A stretch of DNA of 64,000 bases from Acidobacteriota bacterium (GCA_026393675.1 JAPKZQ010000015.1:124001-188000); one strand, 5' to 3'. Shown: positions 34,501 to 44,143, counted from the first letter of the stretch. Made by a program: numbers and translations. Notes: generated by a model from the sequence alone, not told the origin.

Positions 34501-36599
34501 GATACCGGCCTCGCTTCGTCACCTGGCGGCCCGTCGCCACATATGCGATCGAGCGCGGCCAGGTCTTCCCGGATGGCACGGACATCGGTGCCGCTGGAAT
34601 CACCAGAACCGGGCATCGTGGCGCGTGTCCGTTCGATGTATGTCCGCAGGGGTTCGGCGTATTCGTGAAAGCCGTTCTGCACCTCAGCGACAGCGTCCCG
34701 CATCCAACCACGCAGGCCGACCCCAAACGCCGAGAGTGCCGCCGCCAGCGACTGGCCGATCTGGGCATCGAGTTGGCGTTCGATCGCACGGATGCGCAGC
34801 GAGCGGGTGACCGCAGCGAGCCCCGGTACCACGAGCGGCCTCGTCACTTCCGGCAGGACCAGGGCCGGCAACTCGCGCACGCGACTCAGCAACTCCGTGG
34901 CGGGCGGCGCATCCGGACGTCCCAGCGCGTCAGCAGCCTGTGCGAGAGCTGCCGCGAGATCGGCCGCGAAGCGTCCCAACGCGATCCGAAGCCCCTCTGC
35001 CTGGGCGCCCACCGTGTCCTTCGCGGCGCGCCCAAGCGCCGACCTCACGTCCTCCACAGTCAGCCCCGCCCCCTGAGCGCCGTTCACGAAGAGGCCGGCG
35101 GCTTGCCGAACAACGACCGACGCTCCACCCGCCACGGCCGCGGTCGCCTGCTCGCCCATGGGTTTTACATTCGCAGCGAGTGCACCGGCGCGGCGGAGTG
35201 CCGTCTCGGCATCAGCCAGGGACTCGGTGCTGACGAGCACCCGCCCCGCACCACGATCGGCGGTTGCTTGCAGGCTTGCGCGCACCGCATCGCGCAGCAG
35301 GACGATTTTCCGATGGATCGAATGCAGCGCGACCTCCTGGTGCCGCTGGCAGATCGGCGCGATCTCCGCGGCGAACCAGGTGTCGGTCAAGGTGGCATCC
35401 GCCCCGATGGCACTAACCGCGTGCACGGCGACGTCGAGCCCAACCTCAGCCCGAATGTGTTCCGCGATGTATGCGGCCGCGCGTGCACGATCGTCCGAAC
35501 CGAGGAGGTCCGCCTTGCTGAGCAGCACCGATGCCGGGGTACCAGCGTGGACCAGTGCCTGCACGGTCATCACATCGTCCGGCATCAACGTGGACCCGGC
35601 GTCGATGAGCACGATGCCGAGGTCACAGCGCGGCAGGTACGCCAGTGTCTCATCCGCGCCGGCGGTTGCCAGCGACCCCAGGCCAGGCGTGTCGACCAGG
35701 ACGACTCCGTGTTCGAGCCGAGGAGACGGGTAGCGCACGTCGACGCGCGTGACGTGCCGCCGGTTCCCGGGATTCAAGTGTTCGGTCACAAGTTGCGGGA
35801 GCAGATCGAGCGCGGCCGTCACCATCGGCGCATCGGCGAACGACGCGGTCAGGCCAGGTGGTTCGCCGTAGATCAGGCGTGTGGGGACGGCCGTAATCGG
35901 CGTCACGCCCACGGGCAACACGGCGGCGCCGAGGATGCGGTTCAGAAGCGAAGACTTGCCCGAGCTGACTCGTCCGAACACGGCAATCTCGAACGTCGGG
36001 GAAACTAGGCGGTCGACGACCATGGCCAACGTTGGCCGGAACTCGACGAGTCCCCTGGCCGTTATCACGCGTTCGATCGTCCGAAGCGCCTCGGTTTCGC
36101 CGCTGCCCGCCTCGAGCCGCTCAATGCGCATCTCCAGACCGCGGCTGGAATCCTGGGCCAGGTAGTCGTCAAGCCTGTGCAGCACCGTCCGCAGTTCGTC
36201 GACCACCCCATCCACGTCGGCCTGGAGGGCGTCCGGCAGGCCGCCATACCCGCGCATATACTTCGGCCTCAATTCCTCGACCGCGTTGTCGGCAAATGTC
36301 AGAGCCGTACGGATCGCAAAGAGCGCGTCGACCTGCGGCGGTGGGATCGGGATTCCCTGGCTCTCCAGGACGCGCACCAGCCGGCTGCGGATGCGCGCCA
36401 GGTAGTCTGCAGCCAGGCGCGCCTGCACCGGAGTCAGGGCCGTGCAATAGCGGGGGAACGGCGACGATGAACGAGACGCCGACAGGATCGCTTCGATGCT
36501 CGACAGCAGTTTGTCGACGTACTGGCAACTGACCAGCAGGTGACGTTGCTGCGGTTCGTTGAGACCGATCCGGTCCGCGTCGGCAGGCTTTGCCGTCAT
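34497..36599 (-). CDS. Dynamin-like GTPase 2, first gene of a fluoride-riboswitch operon
   Basis: This is a 700-residue dynamin-like protein. An N-terminal helical region (about 1-200) precedes the GTPase domain, which has G1 GRVSSGKSS (209-217), G3 DTPG (303-306) and G4 SKAD (361-364, Ser in place of the usual Asn or Thr). A stalk follows, with an Ala/Val-rich stretch near 485-520 that may contact membrane. It differs from its neighbour in the N-terminal extension, so the two are probably unequal partners. ATG 36599 follows GGGTGAG; an in-frame ATG 12 codons upstream is less likely. The leader holds a fluoride riboswitch with a terminator. Confidence 0.9.
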   Translation of the reverse strand: MTAKPADADRIGLNEPQQRHLLVSCQYVDKLLSSIEAILSASRSSSPFPRYCTALTPVQARLAADYLARIRSRLVRVLESQGIPIPPPQVDALFAIRTALTFADNAVEELRPKYMRGYGGLPDALQADVDGVVDELRTVLHRLDDYLAQDSSRGLEMRIERLEAGSGETEALRTIERVITARGLVEFRPTLAMVVDRLVSPTFEIAVFGRVSSGKSSLLNRILGAAVLPVGVTPITAVPTRLIYGEPPGLTASFADAPMVTAALDLLPQLVTEHLNPGNRRHVTRVDVRYPSPRLEHGVVLVDTPGLGSLATAGADETLAYLPRCDLGIVLIDAGSTLMPDDVMTVQALVHAGTPASVLLSKADLLGSDDRARAAAYIAEHIRAEVGLDVAVHAVSAIGADATLTDTWFAAEIAPICQRHQEVALHSIHRKIVLLRDAVRASLQATADRGAGRVLVSTESLADAETALRRAGALAANVKPMGEQATAAVAGGASVVVRQAAGLFVNGAQGAGLTVEDVRSALGRAAKDTVGAQAEGLRIALGRFAADLAAALAQAADALGRPDAPPATELLSRVRELPALVLPEVTRPLVVPGLAAVTRSLRIRAIERQLDAQIGQSLAAALSAFGVGLRGWMRDAVAEVQNGFHEYAEPLRTYIERTRATMPGSGDSSGTDVRAIREDLAALDRICGDGPPGDEARPVS

Positions 36600-36633
36600 G
36601 CTCACCCGTGGCCGCGGCGCGTAGCCACGACAC

Positions 36634-36670
36634 AAAAAAGAAAGACCCCTACCGGCACTTGCCCAGTAGG
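36634..36670 (-). terminator. Riboswitch-controlled intrinsic terminator
   Basis: On the minus strand CCTACTGG (36670-36663) pairs with CCGGTAGG (36655-36648) around the loop GCAAGTG. The run GGTCTTTCTTTTTT follows. The 5' arm uses the last CCTAC of the fluoride aptamer, so aptamer folding with fluoride and terminator folding exclude each other. Fluoride should therefore turn the operon on. Confidence 0.88.
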
Positions 36671-36720
36671 AGTCATCTGTTCCGTCACCGGAACGCTCGG
36701 AGCGAACTCCAACGCACGAC
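36664..36720 (-). promoter_or_regulatory. Fluoride riboswitch (crcB motif), copy 2, controlling the dynamin operon
   Basis: The minus strand reads GTGCG-TTGGAGTT-CGCTC, then a second stem GTTCC/GGAAC, then AGATGACTCCTAC. It shares GTTGGAGTTC and AGATGACTCCTAC with copy 1 at 27152-27217, and GGAGT/ACTCC can pair as the pseudoknot. The first stem has one mismatch. An overlapping terminator follows and a -10 box lies just upstream, so promoter, aptamer and switch are all present. Confidence 0.87.
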
Positions 36721-36729
36721 CGCAGGCCG

Positions 36730-36735
36730 ATTATA
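36730..36735 (-). promoter_or_regulatory. -10 box of the dynamin operon
   Basis: A perfect TATAAT on the minus strand places the start of transcription near 36723, three bases before the aptamer. No convincing -35 box was found. It lies about 20 bases past the RND gene stop. Confidence 0.6.
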
Positions 36736-36755
36736 CCCCCGGGGTCTACTCTCTT

Positions 36756-39700
36756 CTACGCCGAAGGCTCCGGCCCGCGACCCATGCTGCGCATCAGGTA
36801 AAACACCGTAGGCGTGGCCACCAGCGACAGGAGCACGGAGATGCACAGCGCGCCAATCACCGCGACGGCCAGCGGTTTCAACATGTCGGCGCCCGACCCC
36901 ACGCCGTACGCCAGCGGCAGCATGCCTAACGCCGCAGCCATCGACGTCATCAACACGGGTCGCAACCGGCGCCTGCCCGACTGGACGAGAGCTTCCTGCA
37001 GCGGCCGGCCGTCGACCATCAGGTGTTCTACGTAGTCGAGCATCAGAATGCCGTTCTTGGCGACGATGCCGACGCCGATGATGGCACCCAGAAACGAGAC
37101 GACGTTCAGCGACGTGCCGGTGAGCCATAGCGCGAGGATGGTCCCGAACATCGCCAGCACCGCGCCGATGACGATGGCGAGCGGCTCCAGGAACGAGCGG
37201 AACTCCACGAGCAACACCGTAAAGACGAGCACGATCGCCATGGCGAGCACGATCAGCAGGTTGCGGAACGACTCCTGCTGTTGCTGGTAGAGCCCGCCGT
37301 ACTCGATGGTCCCGGGCGGCAGCGAGGTCTGCCGGCTGAGGATGTCGCGAATCTCGGCCATCGCGCTGCCGAGATCGCGTCCTTCAAGCCGCGCAGTCAC
37401 GGCCACGTCCTGCCGCAAATCCTCGCGTCTCAATTCCAGTTGCCCCGGCTCCTCGACCACGTCGACCACCTGCGACAGGCGAATCTCGCTCCCGTCCGGC
37501 GCTCGAATCGGCAACTCCTTGAGGACAGCCAGCCGGTCCAGTCGCGAGGGATCGATCTTGACGCGGACGCCGACCACGCGGTCGCCTTCGAGGACGGTCG
37601 ATGCCGTTTCACCCAGCATGGCGATGTTGACCGACGTCGCGATGTCGTCGGCAGTCAGACCGAACCGGGCGGCGTCGGCCTGCCTGACCTTGAGGCTGAC
37701 CGACGATCCCGCGTACGTCAGGCCATCAAAGGTGTCTACGACGCCACGGACCTTCTTGAGCTGCGCTTCGATCTCCGGCGCATGCCGCTTGAGAAACGCG
37801 GTGTCTGTCGAGAACAGCTTGATCTCGATCGGTTTTGGGGCCCACATCAGGTCGCCGATCAGGTCGCCCAGGATCCCCGGGAATTCCCAGTTCAGGCCGG
37901 GCAGCGCTGTGTTGAACTTCTGCCGCAGCTCCGAGATGACCTCGTCGGTCTTGCGGGTGCGCCCGGGCTTGAGTTTGACCAGGAAATCGCCGACGTTGGG
38001 TTCGGCAATCGACAGCGCCAGGCGCGCGCCGGTCCGCCGCGAGTAACTCTCCACCTCCGGCGTCTTCACGAGGATGGCCTCAGCCTGCAGTAGTTGCCGG
38101 TGTGTCTCGGACAGGCTGGTGCCCGGCGGGGTGAAGTAGTCAATCACGAAGCCGCCTTCGTCCATGGGCGGCAGGAACTCGCTTTCGAGCTGCGAGTAGA
38201 GGCCCGCGCCGGCGGCCAGCACGAGCACGCAGACGCCGGCCGTCACCCATTGATGCCGCAGCGCCAGCCGCACGGCTATCTCGTAGACACGGATGACACG
38301 GCGCAGGAGGAATCCCCCCTCGTCCACGCCGTGGATCTCGGCGGCGTGCGGCCTCCGCTTGACGAGCCACGTGGCCAGCGACGGGGTCAGCGTGACGGCC
38401 AGCACCAGCGACGTCAGCAGCGCCACCACCATCGTGAGCGCGAGCGCGCGGAAGAACACGCCCGTGATGCCATCCAGGAAGGCCAGTGGGATGAACACCA
38501 CGACGGGCGTGAGGGTCGAACCGACCAAGGGGCGCACGATCTCGCGGATGGCCTCCTGCACGGCGTCGGCGGTTTTCAGTCCGCCCATGAGCTTCACCTG
38601 AATCGCCTCCACCACCACGATCGCGTTGTCGATGACGAGCCCGATGGCGGCCGCGATTCCCCCGAGCGTCATCAGATTGAAGCTGAGGCCCATCAGCTTC
38701 ATCGAAACCAGCGTGATGAGCACGGTAACCGGGATGACCAGGGTGGCCACCAGCGTGGTGCCCCAGTTCTTCAGGAAGAGGTAGATGATGACAACCGACA
38801 GAATCAGACCGAAAATGATCGCTTCCCACGCGCTGCGCACCGACTCGCTGACGATGACCGACTGGTCGTAGAAAAACGCCAGCTTCATGTCCGGCGGCAA
38901 TTCGCGCTTGAGGACCTGCAGTTCCTCTCGCAGTCGGCTCGCGATCTCCAGCGTGCTGCCGTCCGGCTGGCTGCGGATGTTCAGCAGGACGGCGCTGACG
39001 CCGTCGGCGGTGACGACGTTGAACACGGGTTCCGGCCCGCGTTCGACACGCGCCACGTCCCTGATACGGATCGGGGTCCCTCCGACGACGGCGACGACCA
39101 GGTTCTCAATCTCACCAATGCCGTGCACGCGGCCGTCCACGACGGCGAGGTAGAGCGTGTGGTTCTCCTCGTGCATCCCGGTGGGTGCCACCAGGTTGTT
39201 CTTCGTCAGGGCCTCGGTGATCTGCGTCAGGCCGATCCTGGCAGCCTGAAGGCGCATCGGATCGACGATCACGTGGAATTCGGGCGCGCGGCCCCCGACC
39301 AGGTCGACGCGTGCCACACCCGGGATCTGGAGGAACCGGAGTTTAAGGTTGTAGCGGGCCGTCTCCCAGAGCGCCATCGTGTCCCGCGTGGGGCTCGTCA
39401 GGCTGACGCCCACGATCGGAAACGCGGAGAAGGTGAGGCGGAACACGGCGGTGGTCGCCGACGGCGGGATCGTGCTGCGAATCTGCGACAGCCGGCTCAA
39501 CACGTAGAGTTCCGACTGGGTCATGTCGACCGACCATGTAAAAAAGACACTGATCTCAGCCGAACCCCGGCCCGTCGCGGAGCGGACCGATACGGAGCCG
39601 GGAATGTCCTTCATCGATTCTTCGATGGGACGGGTGATGGTGGCCATCATCTCGTCGGCCGGCATCACGCCGTTGTCCACCAGGATGACGACGCGCGGAA

Positions 39701-39836
39701 AGTTCGTTTGCGGAAACACAGACGAGGGAATGTGAAACGCGGCGTACCCGCCAGCGAGGCAGAGGGCGACGCAGACAAACGTGATCGCGACGCTGTGGCG
39801 GGTCGAAAACTGGCCCAGCAGTGATACTTTGGTCAT
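36756..39836 (-). CDS. RND efflux pump inner-membrane subunit
   Basis: This 1026-residue RND permease has twelve membrane segments, two large periplasmic loops and an internal duplication. The N-terminus has SVFPQTNFPRVVILVDNGVMPADEM, and the second half has GIVAKNGILMLDYVEHLM and RRRLRPVLMTSMAAALGMLPLA. The sequence is closer to HAE/multidrug types than to CusA-type metal pumps, but substrate cannot be fixed. Its ATG overlaps the stop of the adaptor gene (ATGA). The order OMF-adaptor-RND forms a complete tripartite pump. Confidence 0.92.
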   Translation of the reverse strand: MTKVSLLGQFSTRHSVAITFVCVALCLAGGYAAFHIPSSVFPQTNFPRVVILVDNGVMPADEMMATITRPIEESMKDIPGSVSVRSATGRGSAEISVFFTWSVDMTQSELYVLSRLSQIRSTIPPSATTAVFRLTFSAFPIVGVSLTSPTRDTMALWETARYNLKLRFLQIPGVARVDLVGGRAPEFHVIVDPMRLQAARIGLTQITEALTKNNLVAPTGMHEENHTLYLAVVDGRVHGIGEIENLVVAVVGGTPIRIRDVARVERGPEPVFNVVTADGVSAVLLNIRSQPDGSTLEIASRLREELQVLKRELPPDMKLAFFYDQSVIVSESVRSAWEAIIFGLILSVVIIYLFLKNWGTTLVATLVIPVTVLITLVSMKLMGLSFNLMTLGGIAAAIGLVIDNAIVVVEAIQVKLMGGLKTADAVQEAIREIVRPLVGSTLTPVVVFIPLAFLDGITGVFFRALALTMVVALLTSLVLAVTLTPSLATWLVKRRPHAAEIHGVDEGGFLLRRVIRVYEIAVRLALRHQWVTAGVCVLVLAAGAGLYSQLESEFLPPMDEGGFVIDYFTPPGTSLSETHRQLLQAEAILVKTPEVESYSRRTGARLALSIAEPNVGDFLVKLKPGRTRKTDEVISELRQKFNTALPGLNWEFPGILGDLIGDLMWAPKPIEIKLFSTDTAFLKRHAPEIEAQLKKVRGVVDTFDGLTYAGSSVSLKVRQADAARFGLTADDIATSVNIAMLGETASTVLEGDRVVGVRVKIDPSRLDRLAVLKELPIRAPDGSEIRLSQVVDVVEEPGQLELRREDLRQDVAVTARLEGRDLGSAMAEIRDILSRQTSLPPGTIEYGGLYQQQQESFRNLLIVLAMAIVLVFTVLLVEFRSFLEPLAIVIGAVLAMFGTILALWLTGTSLNVVSFLGAIIGVGIVAKNGILMLDYVEHLMVDGRPLQEALVQSGRRRLRPVLMTSMAAALGMLPLAYGVGSGADMLKPLAVAVIGALCISVLLSLVATPTVFYLMRSMGRGPEPSA

Positions 39837-40936
39837 GGGCGAATCACCCGAACTTTGGTCTCTTTTGGCAGGCCGTATGCGCCCGCGGCCACCACCGTCA
39901 TACCGGCCTTGAGCCCGTCGCCCTCCACCTCCACGAGGTTCCCATCGCGCAGTCCTGTTTTCACGGCCCGCTTCACAGCCGTGTCGCCGGTGACAACCGC
40001 GATCGTGCTGCCGTCGGCGTCAGTGACGACACTTTCGACCGGCACAGCCAGGCGGTCGCGGTGCTCTTCGGACACGATGCGGAGGTTCACGAATTGGCCC
40101 GCACGGAGGCCAACGCCCATCGGGACCAACGCGCGCACCAGCACCGCATCGGTCTTGCTGTCGACCTGCGATGCGATGAAGACCAGCGCGCTCCGTTGGC
40201 TCACCACCTGGCTCGTCGACGCGGGGGTCCCTTGCGATCCGATGGAGACCTCAACCGACTGGCCAATCCTCAGCCTTGGCACGTCCACGCTCCGAACGGT
40301 GGCGCTGATCACCAGGCGGTCCAGATCGATCACTTCGGCCAACACGCTTGTCGGATCAACCGCGTCGCCTGGCCGCGCGGATACACGCACGAGGGTCCCG
40401 GCAAGCGGCGACAAGATGACGAGCAACGCGCGTTGCGCCTCGGCGTTGGCCAGTTCGTTCCTGGCGACCGTCAGGTTCTGTTCGGCCTCCATGAAGAGCC
40501 GCTGCGACGTGGCTTCGCCTGCGCCGAGCCTCTGCTGTCGTGCGAACCCCTGTTCGGCGTATTGGACCGCCTGTCTGGCCTTCTGGACGGCCACGTCGGC
40601 CACGCGGCTGTCCAGGCGGAACAACACCGTCCCCATTGCCACGCGTTGCCCTTCGGCGCATGACGCCTGGGCCACGATCCCAGCGACGGGCGTAGCAATG
40701 CGCGCGCTGGCCGGAGGCTGACTGGTGGTCGCCTGCTGGGGCTCAACCGTTCCCCACGCGGGCACGTAGCCTCGCAGCGTCGTCTGCACGATGGGGGCGA
40801 CACGAACGGCAATGATGGTGGGTCCCGACTCCGGCTCGCCCTCCGCCGGGGCGGGACGCGCGACCCGCCACCAGACGATGCCCACCAGAACGATCACCGC
40901 CACGATGACCAGAGCGAGCGCCGCGCCACGTCTCAT
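39833..40936 (-). CDS. RND efflux periplasmic adaptor (membrane fusion protein)
   Basis: This 367-residue HlyD/AcrA-type adaptor has one N-terminal membrane anchor (about 5-25), a split lipoyl domain (ARIATPVAGIVAQASCAEGQRV and ILSPLAGTLVRVSARPGDAV) and a coiled-coil hairpin between them. A beta-barrel and membrane-proximal domain follow. It links the pump to the outer-membrane channel. The start at 40936 follows AGAGGAATCATC; longer versions to 41119 run into the OMF gene. It overlaps the RND gene start. Confidence 0.92.
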   Translation of the reverse strand: MRRGAALALVIVAVIVLVGIVWWRVARPAPAEGEPESGPTIIAVRVAPIVQTTLRGYVPAWGTVEPQQATTSQPPASARIATPVAGIVAQASCAEGQRVAMGTVLFRLDSRVADVAVQKARQAVQYAEQGFARQQRLGAGEATSQRLFMEAEQNLTVARNELANAEAQRALLVILSPLAGTLVRVSARPGDAVDPTSVLAEVIDLDRLVISATVRSVDVPRLRIGQSVEVSIGSQGTPASTSQVVSQRSALVFIASQVDSKTDAVLVRALVPMGVGLRAGQFVNLRIVSEEHRDRLAVPVESVVTDADGSTIAVVTGDTAVKRAVKTGLRDGNLVEVEGDGLKAGMTVVAAGAYGLPKETKVRVIRP

Positions 40937-40952
40937 GATGATTCCTCTTGCC

Positions 40953-42368
40953 TCACTGCTTGACCACGGCCGGGTCTCTCGGCGACGCGGTCGATACCCA
41001 TTCGGCCAGGTCGGCCGGACGCTGGATCGCATCTTCCAGCCGCCCAAGGGCTTGATGGGCTTTGACGAGTGCGTCGAGTCGTGCCAGTTGGATAACGGCG
41101 AGCTGCAACTGGATGACATTCAGATCGAGCCGGGAGATCTCGCCGGCATCGAACGATGCTTTCGTGGAGCGTTCCTGTTTCTGCAGCTCCGCGACCAGTG
41201 TCTCGGTGGTGGTGACCTTCTCGAGCGCCGACCGGTAGGCGGCCAGCGCGCGGTCGATCTCGCCAATCGCACGCGCCTGCACGGTGGTGAAACGTGCGGC
41301 GGCCTGCGTGCGCCGCGCCTCGGCTTCGGCGATCGGTCCCCGGTTTCGATTGAAGAGCGGCAGCGCGCCCGAGAGTCCAATCGTCCACTTGTTGTCAGTC
41401 TGATCCATCTGGTAGCCAGGCCCCAGGTGAATGTCCGGGTACTGCCTGGCAATCTCGAGCTGGAGCGCAGCCTGGCTGGCGCCGTAGGTCTCGAGCGCAC
41501 CCAGAATGTCCGGCCGATTGAGAAGCGCCTGGCGCCGCATATCAGGGGCTGGCACGTCCTTCGGCAGGGCGCGGAACAGGTCGAGATCGAACTCGATGCC
41601 GTCAAGCGCGCGGATGGTCACGCCGAGCGCGTCGGCGAGTTGCACCCTGGCCTCCGCCTGCTGCCTGACCGCATCGTGCAACGCGAGACGGATCGTATCG
41701 AGCGCGATCCGCGCCTGGGTCAGCTCAAACGGCGAGATTGCACCCGCCGCGAGTTGCCGGTCGAGCAGTGCGACGACGGTCGATTGGAGGTTCCGTTGGT
41801 TCTCGAGAAGCGTAGCTGTCTCGGCGGCCTCAAACAGGTCGAGCAGGTTCTGCCGCACTCGACTGCGCACCTGCCACGCGGCACTCGCGATGGCGAGTCG
41901 GGCCGCCTGCGACAACTGCCTGGCCTGCGCGATGCGGTACCCCCGTTTGCCAGCCGTTTCGATGGTGAAATCCAGATCGAGCGAGAGAATCCACGGAGTC
42001 ATCTGGCTTGCTGGCGTCGTGGAGTTGAAGCTGGGGGCCACGCTGAGGTTCGGGTTCGGTCGCTCTCCGGCGGTGATCCCGGCTGCGCGGGCGACGGCCC
42101 AGTCGGCGCGCGCCACGTCCAAATCGGGGTTGTAATAGAAGCCGACAAGGCTGAGGGCATTGACATCCCAGCTTTTCGGCGGCCACGCGGAAATGTGCTG
42201 ATTGGCCCTGAGGAATGTCGCGAGGTCAGGATTGTCCAGCGTCCGGGACTCTATCGAGTCCAGGTTGGCAGGCGCCGAGATGGGTCGCGGCTGGTACTGT
42301 GCACAACCAGCCACGACCATCATTAGAAGCCCGATCCCACACGTCCGAAGCACGCGGCGATTGCTCAT
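40953..42368 (-). CDS. Outer-membrane efflux lipoprotein (TolC/NodT family)
   Basis: This 471-residue OMF channel begins with a lipoprotein signal (MSNRRVLRTCGIGLLMMVVAGC, lipobox VAGC at about 18-21), followed by two repeats of the TolC fold with long coiled coils. It includes LLDLFEAAETATLLE and QKQERSTKASFDAGEISRLDL. It is the outer-membrane exit of the pump and the first gene of the three. The ATG at 42368 puts the lipobox at the right place. Confidence 0.92.
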   Translation of the reverse strand: MSNRRVLRTCGIGLLMMVVAGCAQYQPRPISAPANLDSIESRTLDNPDLATFLRANQHISAWPPKSWDVNALSLVGFYYNPDLDVARADWAVARAAGITAGERPNPNLSVAPSFNSTTPASQMTPWILSLDLDFTIETAGKRGYRIAQARQLSQAARLAIASAAWQVRSRVRQNLLDLFEAAETATLLENQRNLQSTVVALLDRQLAAGAISPFELTQARIALDTIRLALHDAVRQQAEARVQLADALGVTIRALDGIEFDLDLFRALPKDVPAPDMRRQALLNRPDILGALETYGASQAALQLEIARQYPDIHLGPGYQMDQTDNKWTIGLSGALPLFNRNRGPIAEAEARRTQAAARFTTVQARAIGEIDRALAAYRSALEKVTTTETLVAELQKQERSTKASFDAGEISRLDLNVIQLQLAVIQLARLDALVKAHQALGRLEDAIQRPADLAEWVSTASPRDPAVVKQ

Positions 42369-42460
42369 GATCGGATCCCACACGGCTACGTCACGAGCCA
42401 GAACGCCGCCGGACAGATGTTGCTGCGTGCGGCACGACTCGACCAACAACGGGGTACAGC

Positions 42461-43516
42461 CTACTTGCCCGGCGCGGCGGTCATCTCGTAGACGACAACC
42501 TTGAACGATCCGGCCACCATCGTCGGGCGCGCCGGTCTGCCGTCCGCGCCCGGTGCCCCAGGCGCCCCGTACTCGGCTGCCGCAATATACACGCGATGCG
42601 TCTTTGGATCGAGTGTCATCGTCCTCGACCGCGCCGGCGTGGCAAGCGTCTGCACGAGCGTGAGCTTGCCCGCCGCGTCCGACTTCGCGATGGTGATCGT
42701 GCCATCGCTGTTCGACGAGAAGATGAGTCCCGTGCCCGGATCGAATGCGGCGGCATCCGGACCGGCGCCGATCGGGAAGGTCGACAGCAGCTTGCCGCTG
42801 GTGCTGTCCACGACCGGCATCAGCTTGTCGGTGACGGCGTACAGCCGGTGGTTCGCCAGGTCGAGGGCCAGCCCCGACGCGCCTTCGGCCGGCTTGATTG
42901 GCCAAGTGGCCACGACGGCGTGCGTCGCCGTGTCAATGGCGACGATGACGTTCGTATCCTCGATGTTGTTGTAGATGCGTCCGGCCTTGACGTCCACCTG
43001 CGCGAACTCGGGCTTGCCGGGCAGCTTGATGGTGGCCTTCACCTCGCCGGTCACGGCGTCGAACGCGGTCGCATCGTTGCTGCGGCCGTTGAACGTGTAG
43101 ACCTCCTTGTGGCCCGGCTCGTAGAGGATACAGTCGGGGTTCTGGCCGGTCTTGACGGTCGACTTGATCTGCAGCATCTTCAGATCGACGATGCTGGCCG
43201 TGTTGTCGCGGCCGTTGCTGACGAAGCCGAGGCCGAGGTCGGGAGCCAGCGCGATGCCATGGACGCCGTTGGCCGGAGCGATCTCGCCAACGACGGTGTT
43301 CTTGTCCATGTCAATGACGATGACCTTGGTCGCATGAGAGACGTAGAGCCGGCGTGCGGCGGAATCGACCGAGAGGTAATCCCAGCCGCCTTCGCCGCCG
43401 ATCTTGATTTCAGCCAACTGCTTGTAGGGGCCGTCGGCCGCTGGCAGCGAGGCCTGCATCCAGAAGAGTCCGCCCGCCAGAAGGCAGGCAGCAAGTACGA
43501 CGCGAAGCGTTTTCAT
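42461..43516 (-). CDS. Secreted YncE-like beta-propeller protein
   Basis: This 351-residue protein has a signal peptide (about 1-27), then repeated 40-odd-residue blades of the YVTN/YncE type (RLYVSHATKVIVIDMDKNTVVGEI, LGLGFVSNGRDNTASIVDLK, GRIYNNIEDTNVIVAIDTATH and so on). It should form a seven-bladed propeller in the periplasm. Function is unknown; related proteins bind DNA, proteins or metals. It lies 31 bases from the PepSY-like gene and 92 from the efflux operon on the same strand, so may be co-expressed with them. Confidence 0.88.
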   Translation of the reverse strand: MKTLRVVLAACLLAGGLFWMQASLPAADGPYKQLAEIKIGGEGGWDYLSVDSAARRLYVSHATKVIVIDMDKNTVVGEIAPANGVHGIALAPDLGLGFVSNGRDNTASIVDLKMLQIKSTVKTGQNPDCILYEPGHKEVYTFNGRSNDATAFDAVTGEVKATIKLPGKPEFAQVDVKAGRIYNNIEDTNVIVAIDTATHAVVATWPIKPAEGASGLALDLANHRLYAVTDKLMPVVDSTSGKLLSTFPIGAGPDAAAFDPGTGLIFSSNSDGTITIAKSDAAGKLTLVQTLATPARSRTMTLDPKTHRVYIAAAEYGAPGAPGADGRPARPTMVAGSFKVVVYEMTAAPGK

Positions 43517-43546
43517 AAGAAGTCCTTTTCGTGATGAACGCGGCTG

Positions 43547-44143
43547 CTACTGCTTCTTGACGTCCTTCTTGACGACGTCTTCTTTCTCGTCCTTCTCGCC
43601 GGCCTTCTTGGCAGGCGGAACGACCTTACCCTCGGGCGTGATCTCGATCGACTTCACGGTTCCAGCCCCGGCGATCGCCATCTCGAAGGTCGTGGCCTTT
43701 CCTTTGAACAGTTTCTCGGCCTTGGTGATGGTCGCCTTCGGGTACTTGGCCTTGAGGGCAGCCGTGACCGCCGGCGGAAGGCTGGTCGCTGCGACTACCT
43801 CTTCGAACTCGACGACGGTGCCATCCGGATTGTAGATCAGGTCGCGGGCGAGGCCGCTATCGGTGCTCTCGACCTCCCACGTGGTTTTGCCGTTCTCCTT
43901 TTCTTCGGCGACGTTCTTAATGACGGCTTTCGGGTAGGCTTTCTTGAAGGCGTCGAGAATGAGTTTGGGCAGCTTCGCGGCTGGATCTTCGGCCTTGGCA
44001 GCCGGGAAGGCCTTGGCGATCGGGGCAACCTTGGCGGCAGGCGGCGGATTCTGGGTGGGCTTGGTGGACGTCTGTGCCGCCGCGAGGGCGGTGACGGCGA
44101 ACGAACAGGCAATAGCGAGCGCGGACACACGGACAAGCTTCAT
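43547..44143 (-). CDS. Secreted PepSY-like protein with Lys/Glu-rich tail
   Basis: This 198-residue exported protein has a signal peptide (about 1-24) and a Pro/Ala/Lys linker. Two PepSY-like (BLIP-like) units follow (about 58-110 and 118-170): KLPKLILDAFKKAYPKAVIKNVAEEKENGKTTWEVES and PPAVTAALKAKYPKATITKAEKLFKGKATTFEMAI. A very charged tail follows. PepSY proteins often regulate periplasmic proteases or sense signals for two-component systems. GGAGG lies 7 bases before ATG 44143. The divergent two-component operon 109 bases away supports a sensing link. Confidence 0.82.
   Translation of the reverse strand: MKLVRVSALAIACSFAVTALAAAQTSTKPTQNPPPAAKVAPIAKAFPAAKAEDPAAKLPKLILDAFKKAYPKAVIKNVAEEKENGKTTWEVESTDSGLARDLIYNPDGTVVEFEEVVAATSLPPAVTAALKAKYPKATITKAEKLFKGKATTFEMAIAGAGTVKSIEITPEGKVVPPAKKAGEKDEKEDVVKKDVKKQ

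Noticed and set aside
38094-39824. Long plus-strand reading frame (576 residues) antisense to the RND gene
   Set aside because: It mirrors the RND coding strand, is rich in His/Arg/Asp low-complexity sequence and has no family motif. A typical high-GC shadow frame.
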